Below are positions 16,493 through 23,348 of a stretch of 39,710 nt of DNA, piece by piece (within the stretch, counting starts at the first letter, position 1; each line of letters starts with the position of its first letter). Under the pieces are notes generated by a model that saw only the letters and a program-made list of their open reading frames with translations, searched no databases and was not told where the DNA came from. A program made the position numbers and the translations under genes. This stretch comes from a virus. The stretch covers positions 1 to 39,710 of IMG/VR virus record IMGVR_UViG_3300032240_000665; one strand, 5' to 3'.

Positions 16493-19400
16493 TCCATGTT
16501 AGGATCACAATTCCAGAACCACCTGCTCCTGCTTGTCCTGTTGTATTGTTATTTCTTCTTGCGCCGCCACCGCCGCCGCCAGTATTTGGTGTGCCAACAA
16601 TTCCAGGATTGTCACCATCACCACCTGCACCGCCACCACCAGTACCGCCAGTTCCTGCAGTTGTAGTGGCACCGCCACCACCGCCGCCAGCATAAAATGT
16701 TGGTGTTCCAGAATATGATGATGATAGTCCTGCACCACCATTTCCACCTGCACTTCCAGGAGTCGCAGATTGTCCAACCGCACCAGCACCACCGCCACCA
16801 CCTCCACCATAATTAGGAGCACCTTGTCCTGCACCACCAGCATTACCTTGACCAGGAGTTCCAGCACCACCTAAACCAGAACCTCCACCGCCACCGCCAG
16901 AACCGCCACTCATTCCGTTAGTTGCTGGAGAAGTACCAGCACTTGCAGCACCACCACCAATTGCAGTAAATGAAGAGAAAGATGAATTTGTTCCGTTTGA
17001 ACCAACTCCAATATAAGGTGGTGCTGGAGTACCTACGCCGGCAGCACCACCAGCACCAACTGTAATAGCATATTGTGATCCCGGTGTTACTGAAAATCCT
17101 GTGCCTGTAAGATAACCACCAGCACCGCCACCCGCACCACCACTACTACTACCAGCGCCACCACCTGCGACAACAAGGTAATTGACTGTAGTAGATTGTG
17201 CAGTGAATGTACCTGATGAATAGAATACTGCTCTTGTTGGTTGTGATGCTGAATGTTTGAGTATCAGTATGCCTGAACCACCAGCACCACCGACTATAGT
17301 TGTTGCGGATGGTTGAGCACCACCACCGCCTCCACCGCCAGTTCCTGTGGTACCATTTGCAGAAGCCTGTGCTGTTGGATTAGAAGCACCATAACCGCCA
17401 CCACCTTGACCGCCAGCACCACCGCCTCCAGTATCTTGTCCACCCCCGCCACCGCCACCTGCCAAATATGTTAATGTACCTGTGAGTGTAGTTGATAAAC
17501 CAGCACCGCCAGCACCACCAGCGGCACCGGGAGTTGCTGTAACTGTACTACCTACAGCACCAGCACCACCACCACCACCACCAGGAGCAAAACTTGAAGA
17601 AGGTGCTCCACCACCATTACTTCCTTGTCCTGGTGTTCCCGATCCACCAGTTGGAGTATTGGAATCTTTACCTGCGCCACCACCAGAACCACCAGACATA
17701 CCTTTATTAGGTTTTGCTCCACCACCGCCACCACCAAGTGATGTGAGTGATGAAAATGATGAATTTGTTCCGTTTGAACCAGCAATTCCTGGACTATTAA
17801 TTCCTCCGATACCACCTGCACCAATAGAGACAGAATATGTTTGTCCTGGTGCTACTGGATAACCTGTACCAGATAGATAACCTCCTGCTCCTCCACCTCC
17901 GCCATCACCACCATTACCTGAACCACCGCCACCACCGCCGCCGACTAGAACATAATCAACCGCAGTAATTCCTGGCGGTGCTGTCCATTGACCTGATGCT
18001 GTGTAAAGATATGTTGTTACTGATGGTTGTGTCGTAGGAATAGAAACAATAACGATACCAGAACCGCCAGTGCCTCCAGAACCATTACCTGGACTATTTC
18101 CACCACCACCACCGCCTCCACCAGTATTATTGTTTGCTGAATCTCCTGGACCACCGCCTGCTTTTCCACCACCAAAAGGTGTGCCTAACCAAGGCGATCC
18201 TGCCGAATAAAGTGCGTAACCACCGCCACCATAACCTTGAGAATTTGGAGTTCTAGCATTGTCTCCACCACCTCCGCCGCCGCCAGCATATGCTACGTTA
18301 GCACCAGAAATTGATGAAAATATTCCTATACCGCCGTTCCCAGATTTTGCTGCGGGAGGTCCAACAGCATTAGTTCCAGCACCACCGCCACCACCACCGC
18401 CACCCGCAGAAAAAGGATCACCATTAGGTGTACCTGGACCAGAACCTGCTCTGCCATTACCACCAGAATAACCTTGTCCCGGCGTTCCTGCTGCACCATA
18501 TTGATTTGCAGTTGGCCCTTCACCACCGCCACCGCCAGAACCTCCAACTTTTGCAGTAGCAATACCAGTACCACCACCGCCACCACCAACAGCATTTAAT
18601 GTGCCAAATACAGAGTTACTTCCGTTACTTCCACTAGTGGCTCCACCACCGGGTGAAATACCGCCAACACCACCAGAGCCAACAACAACTGAAATGACAC
18701 CATTTGAACCTACAGGATATCCAGATCCCAATAAAACACCACCGGCACCGCCGCCACCACCAACGGCACCACCACCTCCACCTCCACCAGCAACGACAAG
18801 ATAATCTACAGTCGATATACCTGTAGGTACGATAAATGTGCTTGTATTTAAAAATGTGAAGATAGCATTTGTTGCTGCTCCTTGTGTCCATTTAAGAATA
18901 ATAATACCAGAACCACCAGCACCGCCATTACCTGATGCTCCACCGCCACCGCCACCACCACCTAAATTCGTATTTGCAGATGAACCTGTACTTACTGAAC
19001 TGGGTGCTCCATTAGCACCACCATAAATTGGATTACCACCGCCGCCATAACCACCCGTTCCATTTACAGTAACACCGCCACCACCGCCGCCGCCATAAGC
19101 AACATTTGCTCCAGTAAATGTTGAAAATATTCCTATGCCGCCATTACCAGCAACTGCGGATGCTCCGGTGCTTCCTACACCACCAGCACCACCACCTCCA
19201 CCGCCAGTAGAATTTGTACTAAGGTCACTAGAACTTCCACCACCAGCAAAACCTTGACCTGGCGTTCCTGGACCACCATTTGTAGGAGTTGCTGATGGTG
19301 ATCCTGTTGAACCACCGCCGCCTGAACCGCCAGCATATCCTATACCACCTATAGTTGGTCCTGCTCTATCTCCACCACTTCCACCACCAATTGACCAATT

Positions 19401-19793
19401 AATTAATGCTGCGCCACTATTTGTATTAAATATTCCAGAATTAGAACCGTTACCACTTCTAACCCACGGACTATTAAGAGCACCAACACCACCAGAACCA
19501 ATCGCTACCGTATATGTTATTCCAGGAGTTACGTTTATACCTGTGCCCGTTTGATAACCACCAGCACCACCTCCGCCACCGCCATTTGCACCGCCACCAG
19601 CACCACCACCGAGAGCAAAATAATCTACTGACGATACACCAGTAGGAACTGTCCATGTTTGTGATGCTAAAAATACTTGATATGCAGTATATGATGTTGG
19701 TGCAGCAGGTCCAGGCGCAGCACCGCCACCAGTACCTGGCACGGTCATGCGTTTCAGTGAAACTTTGTTGAGCGTTATTCTATTAAGTGCCAT
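16488..19793 (-). CDS. Four-module glycine-rich adhesin-like protein (1101 aa), fibre cassette 1
   Basis: A 36-residue head (MALNRITLNKVSLKRMTVPG) is followed by four glycine-rich modules starting near residues 38, 305, 588 and 850. Each opens with a strand such as TFIVPTGISTVDYLVVAGGG and ends GSGIIILKW, GSGIVIVSIP, GSGILILKH or GSGIVILTWT. The order of module types matches the gene at 10569-13481: module two of both has SPWLGTPFGGG, and module four has SSYSGTPTFYAGGGG. This is the intact copy of the pair. No signal peptide or membrane segment is seen. Polyglycine-II packing is an inference from composition. The likely role is a large exposed adhesin. ATG lies two bases after the 112-residue gene. 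Confidence 0.8.
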   Translation of the reverse strand: MALNRITLNKVSLKRMTVPGTGGGAAPGPAAPTSYTAYQVFLASQTWTVPTGVSSVDYFALGGGAGGGANGGGGGGAGGYQTGTGINVTPGITYTVAIGSGGVGALNSPWVRSGNGSNSGIFNTNSGAALINWSIGGGSGGDRAGPTIGGIGYAGGSGGGGSTGSPSATPTNGGPGTPGQGFAGGGSSSDLSTNSTGGGGGGAGGVGSTGASAVAGNGGIGIFSTFTGANVAYGGGGGGGVTVNGTGGYGGGGNPIYGGANGAPSSVSTGSSANTNLGGGGGGGGASGNGGAGGSGIIILKWTQGAATNAIFTFLNTSTFIVPTGISTVDYLVVAGGGGGGGAVGGGGGAGGVLLGSGYPVGSNGVISVVVGSGGVGGISPGGGATSGSNGSNSVFGTLNAVGGGGGGTGIATAKVGGSGGGGGEGPTANQYGAAGTPGQGYSGGNGRAGSGPGTPNGDPFSAGGGGGGGGAGTNAVGPPAAKSGNGGIGIFSSISGANVAYAGGGGGGGDNARTPNSQGYGGGGYALYSAGSPWLGTPFGGGKAGGGPGDSANNNTGGGGGGGGNSPGNGSGGTGGSGIVIVSIPTTQPSVTTYLYTASGQWTAPPGITAVDYVLVGGGGGGGSGNGGDGGGGGAGGYLSGTGYPVAPGQTYSVSIGAGGIGGINSPGIAGSNGTNSSFSSLTSLGGGGGGAKPNKGMSGGSGGGAGKDSNTPTGGSGTPGQGSNGGGAPSSSFAPGGGGGGAGAVGSTVTATPGAAGGAGGAGLSTTLTGTLTYLAGGGGGGGQDTGGGGAGGQGGGGYGASNPTAQASANGTTGTGGGGGGGAQPSATTIVGGAGGSGILILKHSASQPTRAVFYSSGTFTAQSTTVNYLVVAGGGAGSSSGGAGGGAGGYLTGTGFSVTPGSQYAITVGAGGAAGVGTPAPPYIGVGSNGTNSSFSSFTAIGGGAASAGTSPATNGMSGGSGGGGGGSGLGGAGTPGQGNAGGAGQGAPNYGGGGGGGAGAVGQSATPGSAGGNGGAGLSSSYSGTPTFYAGGGGGGATTTAGTGGTGGGGAGGDGDNPGIVGTPNTGGGGGGARRNNNTTGQAGAGGSGIVILTWT

Positions 19794-19795
19794 GA

Positions 19796-20134
19796 TTAGT
19801 AGACTTCAGTACCAAAGGCTGAAAATGCTAAAAGAGATGAATTAGCATTTACTGATATCTGCGAACCAGCAGCAAGAGTAATACCAAGTGTCAAAGTAAT
19901 TGCATCACGACCTGGCACATTAATTCCATAAGCAAGATAGTTTCCATTAGCAATTGGAGAACCAGAAGTGTTTGCTGCAATTCTAAATGCTGCACCGTTT
20001 GCTGCATTCTCATCTAAATTAGCAATAGTAATTGATGAGATAATTGCAGAGTTACCTGCTGGTACGGTATACAAGTTCGTCAGAATGTTTGCTGTTGAAC
20101 TTTGTTGACCTAAAATTTTATATGCTCTTGCCAT
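19796..20134 (-). CDS. Small beta-type virion protein (112 aa), fibre cassette 1
   Basis: The product reads MARAYKILGQQSSTANILTN, then LYTVPAGNSAIISSITIANL, and later ITLTLGITLAAGSQISVNAN. The strand-turn pattern is that of small beta-sandwich phage proteins and is shared with the 108- and 127-residue proteins, although pairwise identity looks low. It precedes the 1101-residue glycine-rich gene by two bases. AAGAG stands before the ATG, and a CATAAATA motif lies about 40 bp upstream. Inference: structural partner of the glycine-rich adhesin. Confidence 0.65.
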   Translation of the reverse strand: MARAYKILGQQSSTANILTNLYTVPAGNSAIISSITIANLDENAANGAAFRIAANTSGSPIANGNYLAYGINVPGRDAITLTLGITLAAGSQISVNANSSLLAFSAFGTEVY

Positions 20135-20172
20135 TTTTTTCTCTTTTTATTTTAAAACTAAAAGGTTTATAT

Positions 20173-20180
20173 TATTTATG
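20173..20180 (-). promoter_or_regulatory. Putative late promoter CATAAATA containing the stop of the 348-aa gene
   Basis: The minus strand reads CCATAAATAATA; its TAA (20176-20178) ends the 348-residue gene. It is about 39 bp before the ATG of the 112-residue gene, within a 41-bp gap. Confidence 0.5.
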
Positions 20181-21222
20181 GTGCTGGATTAACACCAGGT
20201 GCTGCCCACGACCAACTTCCTGAACCATTCCATTTATAAATTTTGTATGTTCCATTATCCACATACGATGAAAGACCTGATGTAGTTGGAATAGGACAAT
20301 ATTCAGCGGGATAACGAACCCAAAATAAACCACTGCCACCACCCGCTGATGAGATAGCAGGATTTGCTCCTTGCCCTCCACCACCACCACCACGACCATT
20401 ACCACCAGAAGAACCAGATTCACCACCACCAAAAGGTTCATTTGCGGGATAGGGTGCAACAGGTCCACCGTTTCTACCTCCAAATGAACGAATACCCAAA
20501 TCACCACCGCCAGCACCACCGCCAGCAAATGCTTGGGGTGTTCCATCAAATGTAGTTGATAATCCCACTCCACCTAAACCACCATTACCCCAACCAGCAA
20601 CACCTGTAGCAAATGGTGCAGTGGGTTGTGGTGCTGGCCAAGCAGAACCATCACTTGGCCCTAAACCTTTACCTCCGCCTGCTCCAAAACCTCCACCGCC
20701 ACCACCATTACCTGCACCAGGTCCATTGCAACCAGCACCACCACCATTACCCTGACCAGGAGTTCCAGACCCACTACCACCATCACGTTGAGCACCGCCA
20801 CCACCTGAACCACCTGGACCACCGATACGTGAACCAGAAGGGTCTTCTGGAGCACCACCACCACCTCCTCCCCCACCTTGACCCCAAGTATTTTCACCCG
20901 AATCAACTGCAAAAAAACCAGTATTTGAACCTTGTATGCCTCTTGTTGAGGGTGCTGGTCCTGCTGGACCACCTCCACCAACTTGAACTGTGTATGTTCT
21001 ATTACCTTCTACACCATAACCCGTACCTTGTACAACTCCGCCAGCACCACCACCACCTCCTACGGAGTTTCCACCACCACCTGAACCACCACCACCGCCA
21101 CCAGCAATAATTAAATATTCTATTGTTGGTGGTACTGGAGCATAAGCAGGTTGATTGTATGGTTTTGTAGTTCTCGCACCAAATGCTGCTCTACCGATTG
21201 TGATAGGTGTTATTGCTGCCAT
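20176..21222 (-). CDS. Single-module glycine-rich protein (348 aa), fibre cassette 1
   Basis: It begins MAAITPITIGRAAFGARTTK, followed by TIEYLIIAGGGGGGSGGG, glycine runs, GTPGQGNGGG, and GGGSGLFWVRYPAEY at the module end (about residue 295). A tail of about 50 residues contains SYVDNGTYKIYKWNGSGSWSW. The layout is that of the 340-residue paralogue, but the tails differ in sequence. ATG follows the previous stop after one base, so translation is coupled to the decapeptide-repeat fibre gene. The exposed Tyr/Trp-rich tail could contact a ligand or the fibre; this is inference. Confidence 0.75.
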   Translation of the reverse strand: MAAITPITIGRAAFGARTTKPYNQPAYAPVPPTIEYLIIAGGGGGGSGGGGNSVGGGGGAGGVVQGTGYGVEGNRTYTVQVGGGGPAGPAPSTRGIQGSNTGFFAVDSGENTWGQGGGGGGGGAPEDPSGSRIGGPGGSGGGGAQRDGGSGSGTPGQGNGGGAGCNGPGAGNGGGGGGFGAGGGKGLGPSDGSAWPAPQPTAPFATGVAGWGNGGLGGVGLSTTFDGTPQAFAGGGAGGGDLGIRSFGGRNGGPVAPYPANEPFGGGESGSSGGNGRGGGGGGQGANPAISSAGGGSGLFWVRYPAEYCPIPTTSGLSSYVDNGTYKIYKWNGSGSWSWAAPGVNPAP

Positions 21223-21223
21223 A

Positions 21224-22390
21224 TTATTGACTTAATCCAGGACCCATACCCTGTCCATTGGCTTGTGCATATGCAGAGTTGGCGGCAAGAACAGTAAATG
21301 CTGAATCATTTGTTTTAATTACAGTAAAATTATATACATCTAAACTTTGACTTTGTGATGATGCTTGTGATGGTTGTGCATTACTTAACCAATACGCAGT
21401 TTGTAATACTCCATCAACTTGAACGTTTGCACGATAGCGTGTTGAACCCTGCTTCAATAAAATTACAACAGAAGCGGATTGTCCTGTTGAAATCAAATCA
21501 TTTAATTTACCTGTTGTTCCTGGTACAGTATTAGCAATTAAATTGAATGTTACGCTACCAGAAGTGTTGGACGTAAAATAATAAACTCCTGTATTGCCTA
21601 CATGAACAGCATAATTTCCAACAACCGAACTTGTTACCAGATTAATTGTTTCTGCAATACGAGTTGTAGAGATACTCAAATTTGATGACAACACATTTGA
21701 TGTAATACCACCACCAGCAAAGTTGTTGGCGGATACTGCACCCACACCAATTTGATTGCCAGAGATTGCATAGGAACCAATCATGTTACCTGTGATTGGA
21801 CCAGCAAAATTATTACCTGTGATTGCTCCTGTGCTAATTTGATTACCGGAGATTGCATAGGAACCAATCATATTGCCAGTGATTGGACCAGCAAAATTAT
21901 TACCAGTAATTGCTCCAAGACCAATTTGATTACCTGCTACCGCTTGTGATGCAATTAAATTTGTCGTTATGGCATTCAGAACAATACTATTTGATGATAT
22001 AACACCAGCAGTAAGTTTATCTCCAGTGATTGAACCTGCCGCTAATTTTGAATTGGTTACAGAACTTGGAGCTAATCCAGTAGATGTTATTGAGTTTGCC
22101 AGTATTTGTGATGATGAAATTTGATTATATGCAATCGTTGTACCTGTACGATAAATTACAACAATATTATTTGTGCCCAGTGCCGGAGGAGTATTAAAGG
22201 TAATTAAACCAGAAGTGACTGTGTACGCATCTGAAGGTGTTAGTATTACACCACCAACTGCAACTTCAATATAAGTTGGATCACTAATACTTCTAGTTAA
22301 AGTATATTGAGTACATGCACCAGAACCGTTAAACTTTTCAACTGAATTTACAAATGAATTTAATTCAGGTGAATTACCTAGATAAGACAT
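21224..22390 (-). CDS. Decapeptide-repeat fibre protein (388 aa), fibre cassette 1
   Basis: The N-terminal domain (residues 1-85) contains EKFNGSGACTQYTLTRSIS and TYIEVAVGGVILTPSDAYTV, then ALGTNNIVVIYRTG, parallel to the 372-residue paralogue. Residues about 90-235 are repeats such as NSKLAAGSITGDKLTAGVIS and AITGNNFAGPITGNMIGSY. The C-terminal domain from SANNFAGGGITSNVLSSNLS to ANGQGM is nearly the same as in the paralogue. The shaft contains an exact-length 87-bp tandem duplication. ATG overlaps the stop of the 108-residue gene (TAATG). Likely a trimeric fibre with a beta-rich shaft. Confidence 0.8.
   Translation of the reverse strand: MSYLGNSPELNSFVNSVEKFNGSGACTQYTLTRSISDPTYIEVAVGGVILTPSDAYTVTSGLITFNTPPALGTNNIVVIYRTGTTIAYNQISSSQILANSITSTGLAPSSVTNSKLAAGSITGDKLTAGVISSNSIVLNAITTNLIASQAVAGNQIGLGAITGNNFAGPITGNMIGSYAISGNQISTGAITGNNFAGPITGNMIGSYAISGNQIGVGAVSANNFAGGGITSNVLSSNLSISTTRIAETINLVTSSVVGNYAVHVGNTGVYYFTSNTSGSVTFNLIANTVPGTTGKLNDLISTGQSASVVILLKQGSTRYRANVQVDGVLQTAYWLSNAQPSQASSQSQSLDVYNFTVIKTNDSAFTVLAANSAYAQANGQGMGPGLSQ
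21714..21974 (-). repeat. Three 87-bp tandem repeats in the 388-aa fibre gene
   Basis: The segment beginning ccagcaaa recurs at 21714, 21801 and 21888, each exactly 87 bp apart. The middle copy and its neighbours share long identical stretches such as gattgcataggaaccaatca. Each unit encodes 29 residues of the shaft (three decapeptides minus one residue). Confidence 0.85.
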
Positions 22391-22716
22391 TAACTAATCT
22401 CCAGAGAAGAAAGAATAACGTCAGCCGAAGATGCAATAGAAGTATTTACCTGAACATAATCGCCAGGTTCCAATACAACTTTTTGATCACCACCAATAGG
22501 AACCAATGATCCACCAGGAGCAATCGTTGCATTCTTAATCATGTAGTAATCTACACCAGCAGATGTAAGAATTACATTTGCGGAAATAGGTGTGGTGATT
22601 AAATTGGCTATACTCATACCAATTACTGTTGCTGATATAATTGCACTCGGAGCATATACGTTTTGTGCTGTAGTTCCAACAGCCTTTAGAAAATTGTTTT
22701 TAAATGCGTTAGCCAT
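22390..22716 (-). CDS. Small beta-type virion protein (108 aa)
   Basis: The sequence MANAFKNNFLKAVGTTAQNV is followed by strands including IGMSIANLITTPISANVILT, SLVPIGGDQKVVLEPGDYVQ and the end ADVILSSLEIS. The LEPGDYVQV and S-x-x-E-I-S elements align with LEEGDQLKA and SFEEIS of the 127-residue protein. It is coupled by TAATG to the 388-residue fibre gene. AGAGGAT precedes the ATG. Probably the same fold and role as the 112- and 127-residue proteins: a fibre-linked structural protein. Confidence 0.65.
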   Translation of the reverse strand: MANAFKNNFLKAVGTTAQNVYAPSAIISATVIGMSIANLITTPISANVILTSAGVDYYMIKNATIAPGGSLVPIGGDQKVVLEPGDYVQVNTSIASSADVILSSLEIS

Positions 22717-22745
22717 TAAATCCTCTGATTAATTTGAGTTTCATG

Positions 22746-22753
22746 TATTTATT
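22746..22753 (-). promoter_or_regulatory. Possible late promoter AATAAATA
   Basis: The minus strand reads GAATAAATACATG in the 37-bp gap before the 108-residue gene, about 30 bp from its start. It differs from the T4 late core at the first base and stands at the head of the duplicated fibre region. Confidence 0.4.
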
Positions 22754-23113
22754 CTAACCGCCCAAGGCAATTGCAAATGCGATTGATGAATCAATTGCTG
22801 CGGTAATTGAACTGTAAATTGCTGTGTTTGGTGCACCCGTAAACGTACCTGTAATTGCTAGATTGCCTAGATAAGAATTTCCTGATACACTTGCGTTGGC
22901 AACGTTTGCGGTATTAGCATATAACTGATTGATGGCACCACTATTACGAACATTTAAACTAGAACGCACACCAGAAATATCAATCTGACTATTAGCAATA
23001 AACGGTGAACCATTAGCGCCGTCAGTAAGATTGTTGGCAACCGCTACCAAATAAGAAGTAGTTGTCACCCATTCCGAAAAAGTATTCGATGTGTTTATTT
23101 GATTAATTGCCAT
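22754..23113 (-). CDS. Short fibre-type virion protein (119 aa)
   Basis: The product starts MAINQINTSNTFSEWVTTTS followed by NNLTDGANGSPFIANSQIDI. The opening I-N-T-x-N-T-F-x-x-W with N-x-L-T-D-G resembles the N-terminus of long fibre-like proteins of marine T4-like phages, but here it ends after 119 residues in AFAIALGG. It may be a shortened fibre or only the anchor domain. It is the only gene in the window ending in TAG. Its ATG lies 11 bases inside the end of the 78-residue gene. Confidence 0.65.
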   Translation of the reverse strand: MAINQINTSNTFSEWVTTTSYLVAVANNLTDGANGSPFIANSQIDISGVRSSLNVRNSGAINQLYANTANVANASVSGNSYLGNLAITGTFTGAPNTAIYSSITAAIDSSIAFAIALGG

Positions 23114-23339
23114 TCGATGCTTTCATCTGTACGATTTCACGAAGCATATTTTTAATGTCCGTGATATCTTCTTCTAGTTTATTTACTTTAGTTTTCATTT
23201 CTTCTTGTTCAGCCAATCGTTGTTTTGCTAACTGACGTTGTGCCAAATAACTTTCCAAGCCCGCACGATCAGTATTTAGAATTGCTCTATTGGTCGTGTC
23301 ACGAACTAGATGTTTATCATCTTCTATGCGAACAAACAT
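23103..23339 (-). CDS. Small coiled-coil protein (78 aa)
   Basis: The N-terminal half (MFVRIEDDKHLVRDTTNRAI, then NTDRAGLESYLAQR) is conserved, as I recall it, in short proteins located between the large baseplate and fibre genes of many T4-like marine phages. The second half (about residues 35-70, QEEMKTKVNKLEEDITDIKN) is a strong coiled coil. A strong AAGGAG lies before the ATG, nine bases after the 2078-residue gene. Function unknown; perhaps a fibre attachment or chaperone-like element. Confidence 0.7.
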   Translation of the reverse strand: MFVRIEDDKHLVRDTTNRAILNTDRAGLESYLAQRQLAKQRLAEQEEMKTKVNKLEEDITDIKNMLREIVQMKASNGN

Positions 23340-23348
23340 TTATTCTCC

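Noticed and set aside
16375-19026. Long plus-strand reading frames rich in Pro, His or Gln opposite the glycine-rich genes
   Set aside because: They are the antisense of GGN glycine codons (CCN, CAC, ACC), have no ribosome-binding sites or family resemblance, and conflict with the well-supported minus-strand genes.
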